Notes: generated by a model not told the origin, from the sequence alone. A stretch of 64,000 bases of DNA from Bacteroidota bacterium (GCA_025998875.1 AP024675.1:885589-949588); one strand, 5' to 3'; positions 26,883 to 35,223 are shown, counted from the stretch's first letter. Numbers and translations are program-made.

Positions 26883-27491
26883 ATGATTGAGCTCTCCAGT
26901 ATTCCGGTCGCCATTGAAGAGGTAAAGGTCGAAAAACCGATTCCAAGCGCCTCCATGGACGCCGAATCTGGCGTGATCGTCACCCGGCCGGACGTGGTCG
27001 ATGCCAAGGTCTATAAACTCCGGAGCGGATTCGTCAAACATAGCGTCTACATCACGCTGGGTTATATCGAAGAGAACGGACGCAAGCGGCCCATTGAGAT
27101 CTTCATCAACTCCAAGGACCTTACGCGCGCTGCCGAATACGCCGTGCTTACCCGGCTTATTTCGGCCATTTTCCGCAAATCCACGGATGCCACCTTCATC
27201 CTCGAAGAACTCAAGGGGATCTACGATCCCAACGGGGGCTACTTCAAAAACGGGCGCTACATACACTCCTTCTACGCGGAAGTGGCCGAAATCATTGAGC
27301 GCTTCTTCCAGGATATCGGGTGCATGCCTTCAGCCGGCCAAACACCCGGAGCCAGCGCCCGGGAAGCCGAAGCCAATGCACCGACAGAGCTGAAGATCTG
27401 CCCGGAATGCGGCCGCCGAAGCGTGAAAATCGAAAACGGATGCCTGGTCTGCATCGATCCAGAGTGCGGCTACTCAAAGTGCGACCACTAA
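26883..27491 (+). CDS. nrdJb: Class II ribonucleotide reductase C-terminal subunit (NrdJb-like)
   Basis: A 202-residue protein matching the part missing from the preceding enzyme. Residues about 42-145 (VYKLRSGFVKHSVYITLGY, KRPIEIFINSKDL, ISAIFRK) form the TSCPD-like domain found at the end of full-length class II reductases, and the C-terminus (CPECG ... CLVCIDPECGYSKC) is the cysteine tail that re-reduces the active site. Pseudomonas aeruginosa is known to have an NrdJa/NrdJb split of this kind. ATG 26883 follows AGAGGAGG, 20 bases after nrdJa. The predicted oriC begins right after the stop. Confidence 0.88.
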   Translation: MIELSSIPVAIEEVKVEKPIPSASMDAESGVIVTRPDVVDAKVYKLRSGFVKHSVYITLGYIEENGRKRPIEIFINSKDLTRAAEYAVLTRLISAIFRKSTDATFILEELKGIYDPNGGYFKNGRYIHSFYAEVAEIIERFFQDIGCMPSAGQTPGASAREAEANAPTELKICPECGRRSVKIENGCLVCIDPECGYSKCDH

Positions 27492-27945
27492 GCCTCTAAT
27501 CTATCCACCCCATTTTACTCACATATTATACACAATGTGCACAACAGGCCCTACAGGGCCTGTTGTGCACACTTAAAGGGGTCGTGTCTTCTTTAAGTTG
27601 TGGACAAAAGCGGGAAAAGACGGGGGAAGAGCGGGGGGTAAATGAGGAAAACCCTTTCCCCGCTATAATCGCCAGAGCACATAACCACATCGACCTAAAC
27701 TTTTTCATATCTACCCCACCACTCTTCCACAGGCTTCCAGGTGTGAATATCTACCCTACGGGTTCAAACAAGTGTCCTGTGAATAAGTGGAAAACCCTTC
27801 CCAGGGCCTTTTTAAGCGCCAGAAAGCTATTTTTAGAATGTCCACTTTGTGGAATACATTGTGGAAAGCCTGTGTATGCGATGTGTACAAAAAAGTTTTC
27901 CCCTTATCCACATCCTCTATTACTACGACTACAGGGATTATGAAC
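27492..27945. other. Predicted chromosomal replication origin (oriC)
   Basis: A 454-base gene-free stretch that is clearly richer in A+T than the rest. It has exact TTATNCACA boxes at 27526-27534 (TTATACACA), 27778-27786 (reverse, TTATTCACA) and 27904-27912 (TTATCCACA), and one-mismatch boxes at 27563-27571, 27599-27607, 27742-27750 and 27882-27890. Weaker ones lie at 27848 and 27860. Runs such as CTTTTTTAAG-like and TATTTTTAGAATG (around 27808-27840) could be the unwinding element. By eye, base composition switches from C-rich to G-rich plus strand here. parS, dnaA-dnaN, mnmG-rsmG and rpmH-rnpA all lie within 28 kb. Confidence 0.8.
27536..27571. repeat. Perfect 16-bp inverted repeat at the edge of oriC
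   Basis: TGTGCACAACAGGCCC and its exact complement flank a 4-base loop (TACA). The outer parts of both arms (TGTGCACAA, TTGTGCACA) are one-mismatch DnaA boxes, and an exact box (TTATACACA) ends two bases before the repeat. There is no T-run, so it is not an ordinary terminator, though it lies 44 bases after the nrdJb stop. Confidence 0.9.
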
Positions 27946-28215
27946 TCATCGAATAGAAAAACCAACGACGTGTGGTATGGGAGACACAGGAGTGGTCTGA
28001 ATCCGTTCCACGCGAGCCATAGGAGGACCCTCTCTACACCAGGAAAGCATTTGCTCTACAGCCTCCGGCTCTCCTATCAGAAGCAGGCTCACAGACCCGT
28101 CGGGCTCGTTGCGTACCCATCCAGAAAGACCCAAGGAGTGTGCTCGTTTCAGAGCCCCGTATCGGAATCCCACCCCTTGGACACGTCCGAATATGCGTAC
28201 TTGAACGGCTTTCAT
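27946..28215 (-). CDS. acyP: Acylphosphatase
   Basis: Small enzyme (89 residues) that hydrolyses acyl phosphates. The signature is complete: VQVRIFGRVQGVGFRYGAL (residues about 4-22; the Arg of GVGFR binds phosphate) and LSGWVRNEPDGSV (catalytic Asn near 41). ATG 28215 overlaps the stop of the alkA-like gene by four bases, so the two are translationally coupled. Its stop codon borders the predicted origin. Confidence 0.94.
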   Translation of the reverse strand: MKAVQVRIFGRVQGVGFRYGALKRAHSLGLSGWVRNEPDGSVSLLLIGEPEAVEQMLSWCREGPPMARVERIQTTPVSPIPHVVGFSIR

Positions 28216-28829
28216 AGGCTCGGATCTCCGTCTACGCTCTTCCACAGATACCACGTAGCTATGGTTTCGTACGGTGCCCAGGGACGGGCAAGCGCATGGA
28301 GCATTTTTTCGGAGGGACGTTCCGCCAGTCCGTACTGTATCTGGACGGCTCGTTTCAATCCCAGGTCCTGAACCGGAAGGATGCGGGGATGCAGGTAAGC
28401 GAAGATGAGCACCATCTCCGCGGTCCACCGACCAACGCCAGGCAGAGCGGTGAGGTGGTGAAAAACCGTCTCCATAGGCGCCGAAGCAAGGGCTTCTAGG
28501 GACAGTCGGCCCGAACAGACCGCCTGGGCTGCACATCGAAGGGTCTGGATCTTATTTCGGGACAACCCCGCCTGGCGGAGCATCGACTCCGGGCTCCGAA
28601 GAATGGATTCTGGTTCGAGCGCGCTCCCCCCGATCAGGAAAAGAAGCTTTCGATACAGGCTCTGCGCGGCCCGCAGGGAGATTTGCTGTCCGATAATGGC
28701 ACGGCAGAGCACGTCAAAAGGGGGCCCAATGGGCTTGAGGGAACAGGGGCCCAGGGCCTCAATGAGCGCTCCCAGTACGGGATCGCATCGGCTTAGGTGT
28801 TCCTCCGCCTCCTTCCAGTTGGGCTGCAT
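28212..28829 (-). CDS. DNA-3-methyladenine glycosylase II (AlkA-type, HhH-GPD family)
   Basis: Base-excision repair enzyme that removes alkylated purines. The 205 residues have CRAIIGQQISLRAAQSLYRKL (about 46-66), the helix-hairpin-helix LTALPGVGRWTAEMVL (about 127-142) and the catalytic Asp in PVQDLGL (about 154-160). It lacks the N-terminal beta domain of E. coli AlkA, like many compact homologues. First gene of a two-gene unit with acylphosphatase. Confidence 0.9.
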   Translation of the reverse strand: MQPNWKEAEEHLSRCDPVLGALIEALGPCSLKPIGPPFDVLCRAIIGQQISLRAAQSLYRKLLFLIGGSALEPESILRSPESMLRQAGLSRNKIQTLRCAAQAVCSGRLSLEALASAPMETVFHHLTALPGVGRWTAEMVLIFAYLHPRILPVQDLGLKRAVQIQYGLAERPSEKMLHALARPWAPYETIATWYLWKSVDGDPSL

Positions 28830-28889
28830 AGTGCGCGGGAAACGCTTTCGCAGCCTATATTACGTTGGATTGCCTACTTCGGTGCCCGG

Positions 28890-29552
28890 ATGAATCCCTT
28901 CGATTCCCTGGCGGAAGCCTATGACTCCTGGTTTGAGACCCCACTGGGCGCATTTGTGGCCGAACGCGAAAGGGAGCTGTTATACCGTCGGCTTCGTCCC
29001 CTTGCCGGGGAACGGGTTCTGGAGGTGGGGGCCGGGACGGGTTTTGTGGTGCGAGAGCTTCTTCGCCTCGGATGTCGGGTTGTGGCCCTGGAACCTTCCC
29101 CTGCTATGCGTCGGGTGGGTATGGCTCGAACCGGAAGGGGAGCTGTCTCCTGGATAGGGGCGCGTGCCGAAGCCCTGCCGTTTCCGGAGGAAACGTTCGT
29201 GGGGGTGGTGTTTTTTACCACGATGGAGTTCGTCTCCGATCCAAACCAGGCCCTCCGGGAGGCATTTCGGGTCTTGCGTTCAGGTGGATGGCTGTATGTG
29301 GGTTTTCTTGAGGCCCGAAGTCCCTGGGCGGCGTTGTATCGATATGGGGCAGATAAAGGGCTACTGCCGTGGACAGCGGCCCGCTTCTTTTCCCTTCCCG
29401 ACTGGGGGGAGCTCCTCGGGCGCGCCCCCGAAGGATACGAAGGGGTTGTGTATGCCGCTCCGGGTGCAGAACCCCCGTTTGAGGAGGCCGATCGGGCCGG
29501 AAGGCGCGCCGGTAACGAACCCGCCCTCTATCTGGGCTGGTGGAGGAAATAG
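28890..29552 (+). CDS. Class I SAM-dependent methyltransferase
   Basis: A 220-residue methyltransferase of the type 11 (UbiE-like) fold. Motif I is VLEVGAGTGFVVREL (about 45-59), then VALEPSPAMRRVG, the motif-II region PFPEETFVGVVFFTTMEFV and the post-motif LREAFRVLRSGGWLYVGF. No substrate can be assigned. ATG 28890 fits the family start; the frame opens further upstream inside the divergent alkA gene. The thiamine-binding gene starts three bases after its stop. Confidence 0.85.
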   Translation: MNPFDSLAEAYDSWFETPLGAFVAERERELLYRRLRPLAGERVLEVGAGTGFVVRELLRLGCRVVALEPSPAMRRVGMARTGRGAVSWIGARAEALPFPEETFVGVVFFTTMEFVSDPNQALREAFRVLRSGGWLYVGFLEARSPWAALYRYGADKGLLPWTAARFFSLPDWGELLGRAPEGYEGVVYAAPGAEPPFEEADRAGRRAGNEPALYLGWWRK

Positions 29553-29554
29553 CC

Positions 29555-29815
29555 ATGTACCTTGCCGCTACCGTAGCCGTCTATCCCCTTGCCCAACCTG
29601 ATTATCGGGCTGTGGATCGGGCTATTGAGGCGCTTCGGAGCAAGGAGCTTGAGCTACAAGTACAGACCATGCACACGGAGGTTTACGGACCCGATGAGGC
29701 GCTTTTCTCTGCGCTGGCCCGTGCCTATCGGGCCGCCGCAGAGCTGGGTCCTGTGGTCATGGTGGTCACCATTACAAATGCCTGTTCGGCGCCCGAACCG
29801 GGATCCGGCGAATAA
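29555..29815 (+). CDS. MTH1187/YkoF-like thiamine-binding protein
   Basis: An 86-residue ferredoxin-fold protein of the MTH1187 (former DUF77) family, members of which bind thiamine. Recognisable parts: AATVAVYPLAQPDYRAVDRAIEAL at the N-terminus (split VAVYPL / YRAVDRAIEAL), LQVQTMHTEVYG and [13 protein letters not shown] 29555 has an ideal ribosome site (TGGAGGAAAT). The last 44 bases overlap the convergent tldD-like gene. Confidence 0.82.
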   Translation: MYLAATVAVYPLAQPDYRAVDRAIEALRSKELELQVQTMHTEVYGPDEALFSALARAYRAAAELGPVVMVVTITNACSAPEPGSGE

Positions 29816-31145
29816 ACACGCTGGGAGCCGCGGCGCATACCGGGACCACCTGTCCGGCCTTGACACACCAGCCATATCCGGTGGCCCATTGCAGGTCGGA
29901 ACCCACGGCCAGGACCTCGCGCAGGAGTTGGCTTGATGAGGCAATGATCCGAAACGGATGGACGGGATAGCGAGGGCGCCCTTTCTCCACCCAGTAGGCG
30001 CGCAGTACCTCAAACCACAGCCGGGCTGATCGGGGAAGCAGACCACCGGACCCCAGGCGCAAAATCCACAGTCCGGTCTCGATGCCCTCCAGGAGCGCAT
30101 TCGGTTCATGAGGACCGGGGGCAAAAACCGTATTCGTCATACGGGGCAGGGGAGGATCCCGAAACGAAGCCCGTCTCCCGTTTCCCGTGGGCCGTCTATT
30201 CAGGCGAGCCGACCAGAGACGGTCGGTGAGCAGATCGACGAGTCGGCCTCGGGTGATCAACAGGGTCCGCTGTCGGGGGGTGCCTTCATCATCGAAGAGG
30301 CCCACATCCCCTGCCCTGGCGGTTCCCTCATCCCAGATCGTGACCGCTTCGGAAGCGATCCGGCTTCCCAGCGCAGGGCGGCCTCCCCCGGCCGACCAGA
30401 CGTCCGCCTCCACCCGATGGCCCAGCGCCTCATGCCAGAGCATGCCCGTCGAGCCCGGTCCGAAAAGGGCTGGATAGGCGCCGGGACGCAGGGGATACGT
30501 TTCCCGTTCCTGTTCCAGCTCCTCGATCAAGCCCCGCAGAACGCGTTCTGGTAGATCTAGCCAGCGCGCCGGGCCTGCACCTCCGTCTAGAAACGTGCCG
30601 CGCAGAAGGCCTTTGGGGCTCCGCTGCTGGGCTTCAACGCGCACCGTCCACAGGGTAAGAGGTTCGGCTACGAAAAGGCCCTCTGTGTGGGCTATGTACT
30701 TATGCCGATGATGGAGCAGAACCGTGGCCTCCAGGCCGATCAGTCCGGGCAGGCTGTCCTGCAGGAGGAGCTGAAGCGCTTTCAGGGTATGCGGTATGTC
30801 CTGGCTGGAAAGTCCCACGGTTTCGGGGGTTTTGGCAGGAAGGGATACGCGAACGATTCGGTAGTCCGAGGGCAGGGAGCTGGATCCGGGCAGACGGTGT
30901 GTTTCGATTGCCGATCGAATCGCCTCCGGATCCGTCCCCTCGATCCAGTGGAAGCGCACTTCTTCGGGTCGGGGCCAGACCCGGAGGGCGGTTCCGGATT
31001 GTCGTTTTTCCTGCCGGAGGATGGTGCCATCCGGGCGCAGGTGCAAGCGCTGCTCGCAGGTCTCCTCCAGAAACAGATCGGCAAAGTGTCCCGATCCCCG
31101 GAGTCGATAAGCCAACCGGAGCAGTTCTTCGGGGTCAGGTTTCAT
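29772..31145 (-). CDS. TldD/PmbA-family metalloprotease
   Basis: TldD-type proteins form proteases with PmbA (TldE) that process peptides such as microcins. The zinc motif HEALGH (HExxxH, in [15 protein letters not shown]) identifies this as the TldD-like, catalytic partner. 457 residues from ATG 31145; a TTG 21 bases upstream is also possible. The rest fits the two-domain fold ([21 protein letters not shown]). It overlaps the end of ribBA by about 11 bases. No PmbA/TldE partner is seen here. Confidence 0.87.
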   Translation of the reverse strand: MKPDPEELLRLAYRLRGSGHFADLFLEETCEQRLHLRPDGTILRQEKRQSGTALRVWPRPEEVRFHWIEGTDPEAIRSAIETHRLPGSSSLPSDYRIVRVSLPAKTPETVGLSSQDIPHTLKALQLLLQDSLPGLIGLEATVLLHHRHKYIAHTEGLFVAEPLTLWTVRVEAQQRSPKGLLRGTFLDGGAGPARWLDLPERVLRGLIEELEQERETYPLRPGAYPALFGPGSTGMLWHEALGHRVEADVWSAGGGRPALGSRIASEAVTIWDEGTARAGDVGLFDDEGTPRQRTLLITRGRLVDLLTDRLWSARLNRRPTGNGRRASFRDPPLPRMTNTVFAPGPHEPNALLEGIETGLWILRLGSGGLLPRSARLWFEVLRAYWVEKGRPRYPVHPFRIIASSSQLLREVLAVGSDLQWATGYGWCVKAGQVVPVCAAAPSVFIRRIPVRAPNRHL

Positions 31146-32370
31146 TCTTCCCTGGCGGTTCGCCAAGCAGAATAAGGTGGCCGAGCCGATCGCGCTTGGC
31201 CTCCAGATAGCGCCGGTTATGCTGATTAGGAGGGATTTCTATGGGTACGCGCTCGACGATTTCCAGCCCGTATCCCTCGATGCCGATACGTTTGACGGGG
31301 TTATTGGTGATCAGGCGCATTTTGCGCACCCCCAGGGCGCAGAGGATCTGGCAGCCGATGCCATAGTCCCGGTTATCGGCCCGGAAGCCGAGGGCCTCGT
31401 TGGCTTCGACCGTATCGAGGCCTTGTTCCTGGAGCTTATAGGCGCGCAGTTTGTTGATGAGGCCGATTCCCCGGCCCTCCTGTTTCATGTACAGGAGCAC
31501 GCCCTTTCCGGCGCGTTCGATCATCTGCAGGGCGGCCTCAAGCTGGTCGCCGCAGTCGCAGCGCAGGGAGTGGAAGATATCTCCTGTGACGCACTGGGAG
31601 TGCACGCGCACGAGCACGGGCTCTTCGGGGTTCCAGGTCCCCTTCGTGAGGGCCAGGTGTTCCTCTCCGGTAAGGATATCCCGAAAGGCCGTCAGCTCGA
31701 ACTCCCCCCACCGGGTCGGCAGGTGTACGGAGATCACCCGTTCTACCAGGGATTCCGTACGCAGGCGATAGGCGATGAGATCTTTGATGGTGATGAGCTT
31801 CAGCCCGAAACGCTGGGCCACCCGGTACAGATCCGGCACCCGGGCCATGGTGCCGTCTTCGTTCATGATCTCCACCAGCACACCGGCCGGATAGAGGCCG
31901 GCCAGCCGGGCCAGGTCCACGGCGGCCTCCGTATGGCCGGCTCTGCGCAAAACCCCCCCATCAGCCGCGCGCAGAGGGAATATATGTCCGGGTCGGGCGA
32001 AGTGTTCGGGTACTTCTCTCGGATCGGCCAGCGCGCGCACCGTTCGAGCCCGATCCGCGGCCGAGATGCCCGTGGTCGTGCCGATCGTATAGTCAACGGA
32101 AACGGTAAAAGGGGTTCCATGCAGAGAGGTGTTATCCCGAACCATGGGCTCCAGCTTGAGTTCTTCCGCTCTCTGGCGGGTGATGGCCACGCAGATAAGC
32201 CCCCGTCCATGTGTGGCCATGAAGTTGATCATTTCGGGTGTGCAAAGCTCAGCTGCCCCGATGAAATCTCCCTCATTTTCGCGGTCCTCATCGTCGACCA
32301 CGATCACGAGCTTGCCCTGGCGCAGATCTTCCAGGGCCTCCGGGATCGTATTGAAACGAATGGGTTCCAT
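31135..32370 (-). CDS. ribBA: Bifunctional 3,4-dihydroxy-2-butanone-4-phosphate synthase / GTP cyclohydrolase II
   Basis: Supplies both precursors of riboflavin: the N-terminal RibB domain makes the four-carbon unit from ribulose 5-phosphate and the C-terminal RibA domain opens GTP. 411 residues. Rib[19 protein letters not shown] near residues 20-37 and [13 protein letters not shown]. RibA: zinc ligands in [17 protein letters not shown] and the catalytic [11 protein letters not shown] segment. No FMN riboswitch could be seen upstream. It forms a minus-strand run yajC-ribBA-tldD. Confidence 0.97.
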   Translation of the reverse strand: MEPIRFNTIPEALEDLRQGKLVIVVDDEDRENEGDFIGAAELCTPEMINFMATHGRGLICVAITRQRAEELKLEPMVRDNTSLHGTPFTVSVDYTIGTTTGISAADRARTVRALADPREVPEHFARPGHIFPLRAADGGVLRRAGHTEAAVDLARLAGLYPAGVLVEIMNEDGTMARVPDLYRVAQRFGLKLITIKDLIAYRLRTESLVERVISVHLPTRWGEFELTAFRDILTGEEHLALTKGTWNPEEPVLVRVHSQCVTGDIFHSLRCDCGDQLEAALQMIERAGKGVLLYMKQEGRGIGLINKLRAYKLQEQGLDTVEANEALGFRADNRDYGIGCQILCALGVRKMRLITNNPVKRIGIEGYGLEIVERVPIEIPPNQHNRRYLEAKRDRLGHLILLGEPPGKNET

Positions 32371-32386
32371 GGTCTGAGGGGTGTGC

Positions 32387-32713
32387 TTATTCTTTCTTTG
32401 CCAGCACGGCCGCGATGGCGTTTTTGTCGAAGCGGATCTTTGTGTCCTCGTCGACCTCGAGCAATACGGTATCCCCATCGACGCTCACCACGCGGCCATG
32501 GATGCCGCCGATGGTGACCACCTTGTCCCCTTTCTGCAAGGCCTCGAGCATTTTTTGTTTCTCTTTCTGACGTTTCTGCTGGGGCCGTATGATGAAAAAG
32601 TAAAAGATCACAAAGATCAGGATGAGGGGAAGAAAGGTGGCCAGCGGATTGGGGGCCCCTCCGTTCGTCGGAGGTGGAGCCATAAGGAGCACAGAAGCCA
32701 GGAAGCTCGTCAT
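32387..32713 (-). CDS. yajC: Sec translocon accessory protein YajC
   Basis: Single-pass inner-membrane protein that associates with SecDF. The 108 residues have one transmembrane helix (about 26-44, [17 protein letters not shown]) followed directly by the basic [12 protein letters not shown] segment and the YajC core [19 protein letters not shown] Bacteroidota-type -7 element lies 30 bases upstream. Here it precedes ribBA, not secD/tgt. Confidence 0.95.
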   Translation of the reverse strand: MTSFLASVLLMAPPPTNGGAPNPLATFLPLILIFVIFYFFIIRPQQKRQKEKQKMLEALQKGDKVVTIGGIHGRVVSVDGDTVLLEVDEDTKIRFDKNAIAAVLAKKE

Positions 32714-32742
32714 ATGCTGTTTCCTTTCAGCTTGGGTTCAGA

Positions 32743-32750
32743 CAAAACTA
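32743..32750 (-). promoter_or_regulatory. TAnnTTTG -7 element for yajC
   Basis: TAGTTTTG on the minus strand is an exact TAnnTTTG match 29 bases before the yajC start. The expected TTTG at -33 is not clear (GCTGGAAA region). Confidence 0.5.
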
Positions 32751-32817
32751 CACGCGGACGTCCCTGGCTTTCCAGCCCGGCTTGCTTCCCGAGCCTAGGG
32801 CGCTGTATTCTGTGGGC

Positions 32818-33741
32818 ATGACCGAAGCACTCAACATAGATCCCGGGGCTCATGTTCCCCCGGACCATCGGGCCGGATACGTGGCCATCGTCGGTAGGCC
32901 CAACGTAGGGAAGTCCACCCTGCTCAACACGCTTCTGGGGCAGAAGCTCTCCATCGTCTCCCCCAAGCCCCAGACCACCCGTCACCGGGTGCTGGGTATT
33001 CTCAACGAGGAAAAGGCGCAGGTGATCTTCCTCGACACCCCGGGTGTGATCGAGCCGCAGTACCTGCTGCATCGTTCCATGATGCGTGCCGTAGAGGAGG
33101 CATTGCAAGACGCCGATGTCGTTCTGCTCCTGGTGGATGCCACGCGTTTTGATCCACAGGATCGGAGTTTGGATCACCTGAAGGGAATTTCCCGCCCCGT
33201 CCTGCTGGCGGTTAACAAGATGGACGCGGTTCGCCAGGAAGAGGCGATTCCGATCGTGGCCCATTACACCGACCGCTTTGCCTTCTCCGAGGTCATTCCC
33301 ATATCGGCTTTGACGGGCTACAATGTGCCCCTGCTCAAAGAGCGATTGCTTGAATACCTGCCCTTTGGGCCCCCGTTTTATCCCAAGGACGTGATCAGTG
33401 CACATCCGGAGCGCTTTTTTGTGGCCGAGCTGATCCGGGAGAAGATCTTTGAGCTCTTTGAAGAAGAGATCCCCTATTCCACACAGGTCAATATCGTGGC
33501 TTTTGAAGAACGACCCGGACAGAAAGACTTCATTGATGCGGAAATCGTCGTAGAGCGCCCCTCACAGAAAGCCATTCTGATCGGCAAAGGGGGACGGGCC
33601 ATAAAAACGATCGGGATGCGCGCCCGTCAGGAGATCGAAGCGTTTCTGGGGCGGTCCGTGTATCTGCAGTTGCACGTGAAGGTGCGGCCTGACTGGCGCA
33701 AAAAAGCCTCTCACCTGCGCAGTTACGGCTACCGAATTTAG
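32818..33741 (+). CDS. era: GTPase Era
   Basis: Ribosome-assembly GTPase that binds the 3' end of 16S rRNA. 307 residues from ATG 32818. GTPase motifs: IVGRPNVGKSTLLN (G1), PQTTRHRVLGI (G2), FLDTPGVIEP (G3) and VNKMDA (G4); the C-terminal KH domain has ILIGKGGRAIKTIGMRAR. About 20 residues precede the G domain, slightly more than in E. coli. mogA begins at the very next base. Confidence 0.97.
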   Translation: MTEALNIDPGAHVPPDHRAGYVAIVGRPNVGKSTLLNTLLGQKLSIVSPKPQTTRHRVLGILNEEKAQVIFLDTPGVIEPQYLLHRSMMRAVEEALQDADVVLLLVDATRFDPQDRSLDHLKGISRPVLLAVNKMDAVRQEEAIPIVAHYTDRFAFSEVIPISALTGYNVPLLKERLLEYLPFGPPFYPKDVISAHPERFFVAELIREKIFELFEEEIPYSTQVNIVAFEERPGQKDFIDAEIVVERPSQKAILIGKGGRAIKTIGMRARQEIEAFLGRSVYLQLHVKVRPDWRKKASHLRSYGYRI

Positions 33742-34227
33742 ATGGAACCGATTCGAACCGCCGTGGTGACCGTGAGCGATCGGGTCTGGCAGGGGCAATA
33801 CGCGGACCGGAGCGGGCCCCGGATACGGGAATTGCTCGATGCCCGGTATGTCGTGGTGGCCGCTGAGGTCGTGCCCGATGAGCGCGATCGCATTGAGGCC
33901 ACGCTGCGGCGATTGAGTGATGAGCTCGCCGTGGAGCTTATATTGACCACGGGCGGCACGGGTCCGGCGCTGCGGGATGTGACCCCAGAGGCCACCCTGC
34001 GTGTTTGTGATCGGCTCTTACCCGGGGTTGCGGAGTGGATGCGCGCCGAAAGTTTGCGCTATACCCGGCTGGCCGTCTTCAGCCGCGCCGTGGCCGGGAT
34101 CCGGAATCGGACGGTGATCGTGAACCTGCCGGGCAACCCGAAGGCCATCTCGGAGCTTCTTCCCGGTTTGCGAGAGCTTTTGCCTCACGCTGTCGGATTA
34201 CTGCGAGGAGGGAAACATGAGCTTTGA
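33742..34227 (+). CDS. mogA: Molybdopterin adenylyltransferase MogA/MoaB family
   Basis: Adenylylates molybdopterin before molybdenum insertion. The 161 residues have the MogA/MoaB signature: VVTVSDRVWQGQYADRSG at the N-terminus, LTTGGTGPALRDVTPEAT (about 71-88) and NLPGNPKAISE (about 133-143). Length and the ArDxTPEAT motif support MogA. It directly follows era and overlaps the next small gene by 11 bases. The partner MoeA is at 47.9 kb. Confidence 0.92.
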   Translation: MEPIRTAVVTVSDRVWQGQYADRSGPRIRELLDARYVVVAAEVVPDERDRIEATLRRLSDELAVELILTTGGTGPALRDVTPEATLRVCDRLLPGVAEWMRAESLRYTRLAVFSRAVAGIRNRTVIVNLPGNPKAISELLPGLRELLPHAVGLLRGGKHEL

Positions 34228-34684
34228 AGAGCTCTTATTCTGGCTCCTTGTGCTCTACTGGGTATGGACGTCGCTGTTCCGCAGGCGCCGTATGCCGGAC
34301 AGAGAGCCCGGCTTGCCCTCTTCCGGGGAGGCTATGCCGACCCTAGAAGAGGCGCTGCGGGAGATCCGAGAGGCTCTTGGGGGGCTCTCGGAGAGGCCCG
34401 CCCCCGCCGAGGAGGTAGCGCACAAGAGGAGCTCCTGGATGGAGGATGAGGAAGCGATTTTTCGCTCGCCACGCTTTTTTGATGAGGCCTCGCCTCCTCG
34501 GTCTGCTGGTCCTTCTCCCGTAGAGCGCAGGCCTCCCTCTGAAGCCGCTCTGCCCCGCACTCCTGCTTTACCCCTGCACAGGGACGCTCTTCGGCAGGCC
34601 ATGCTGTATCGTGAGGTGCTGGGTCCGCCGCGGGCGCTGCGCCCATGGCGCCCTCATCTGGGGCCATGGGAACCCGGATCGTAG
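34217..34684 (+). CDS. Hypothetical single-pass membrane protein
   Basis: A 155-residue protein that I do not recognise. One transmembrane helix lies at the very N-terminus (ELLFWLLVLYWVWTSLF, about 4-20), followed by RRRR and a long polar, proline- and glutamate-rich cytoplasmic part. The C-terminus has a short conserved-looking box (RQAMLYREVLGPPRAL). The start overlaps the end of mogA by 11 bases with GAGGAGG upstream, so it is probably translated. Confidence 0.68.
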   Translation: MSFEELLFWLLVLYWVWTSLFRRRRMPDREPGLPSSGEAMPTLEEALREIREALGGLSERPAPAEEVAHKRSSWMEDEEAIFRSPRFFDEASPPRSAGPSPVERRPPSEAALPRTPALPLHRDALRQAMLYREVLGPPRALRPWRPHLGPWEPGS

Positions 34685-34698
34685 AAGTCGGGTTTAGC

Positions 34699-34727
34699 TT
34701 GACACGCAAGCCCAATGGGCGTACCTT
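34699..34727 (+). promoter_or_regulatory. Promoter of the A-type Fe-S carrier gene
   Basis: TTGACA (34699-34704), 17 bases, TACCTT (34722-34727). It also reads as TTG-N20-TACCTTGC, close to the Bacteroidota pattern. The start codon is 27 bases downstream of the -10. Confidence 0.6.
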
Positions 34728-34754
34728 GCTGGCGAAGCAAAAGGAGGTCTTGCG

Positions 34755-35117
34755 ATGAGCCTGAGCACGGAAAGCCGTTCTGAGGTGCTCGCTCCTGTGG
34801 TGCTCTCCGAGCGCGCCGCCGAGGAGGTCAAGCGCATCATGGCCGAAAAGCAGGTGCCAGCCGAGTACGGACTTCGTGTGGGTGTCCAGGGAGGCGGCTG
34901 CTCGGGGCTCTCCTACGTGCTGGGTTTCGATAAGCCGCGGGAGTTTGACGACATCTTCGAGCAGAGCGGCATCCGCGTGATCGTCGATCGCCGTCATGCC
35001 CTCTATCTCATGGGCACGGTCCTGGATTACCACGATGGGCTCAACGCCCGCGGGTTTGTCTTTCACAATCCGAACGCCAAAAGCACCTGCGGCTGCGGAA
35101 GCTCCTTTACCGCCTGA
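34755..35117 (+). CDS. A-type iron-sulfur cluster carrier (IscA/ErpA/SufA family)
   Basis: Delivers Fe-S clusters to apoproteins. The 120 residues contain all three cluster-binding cysteines: GGGCSGLSY (about residue 50) and the C-terminal CGCG of STCGCGSSF. An N-terminal stretch of about 15 residues is longer than in IscA. It has its own promoter, an ideal ribosome site (AAAAGGAGG) and a strong terminator, so it is a single-gene unit. Which member (ErpA, SufA or IscA) cannot be decided from sequence. Confidence 0.94.
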   Translation: MSLSTESRSEVLAPVVLSERAAEEVKRIMAEKQVPAEYGLRVGVQGGGCSGLSYVLGFDKPREFDDIFEQSGIRVIVDRRHALYLMGTVLDYHDGLNARGFVFHNPNAKSTCGCGSSFTA

Positions 35118-35141
35118 TCTATCGCCCGCTGCGGACTGGGG

Positions 35142-35170
35142 AAAGCCCCTCGCCGAAGAGGGGCTTTTTT
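35142..35170 (+). terminator. Rho-independent terminator
   Basis: AAAGCCCCTC and GAGGGGCTTT pair over ten positions around a 6-base loop (GCCGAA), with six Ts. It ends the Fe-S carrier gene. Confidence 0.92.
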
Positions 35171-35223
35171 CTTCTGGCACGTTTTCTGTCTCTCTCCCTC
35201 CTACGAACGGGCAAGGAGGCCGT

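Noticed and set aside
27563-27943. Open frame of 126 codons inside the predicted origin
   Set aside because: AT-rich, with untypical codon and amino-acid use for this genome, no ribosome site; DnaA boxes explain the region better.
31177-32517. Open frame of 446 codons antisense to ribBA
   Set aside because: Shadow of the ribBA reading frame; low-complexity, no motif.
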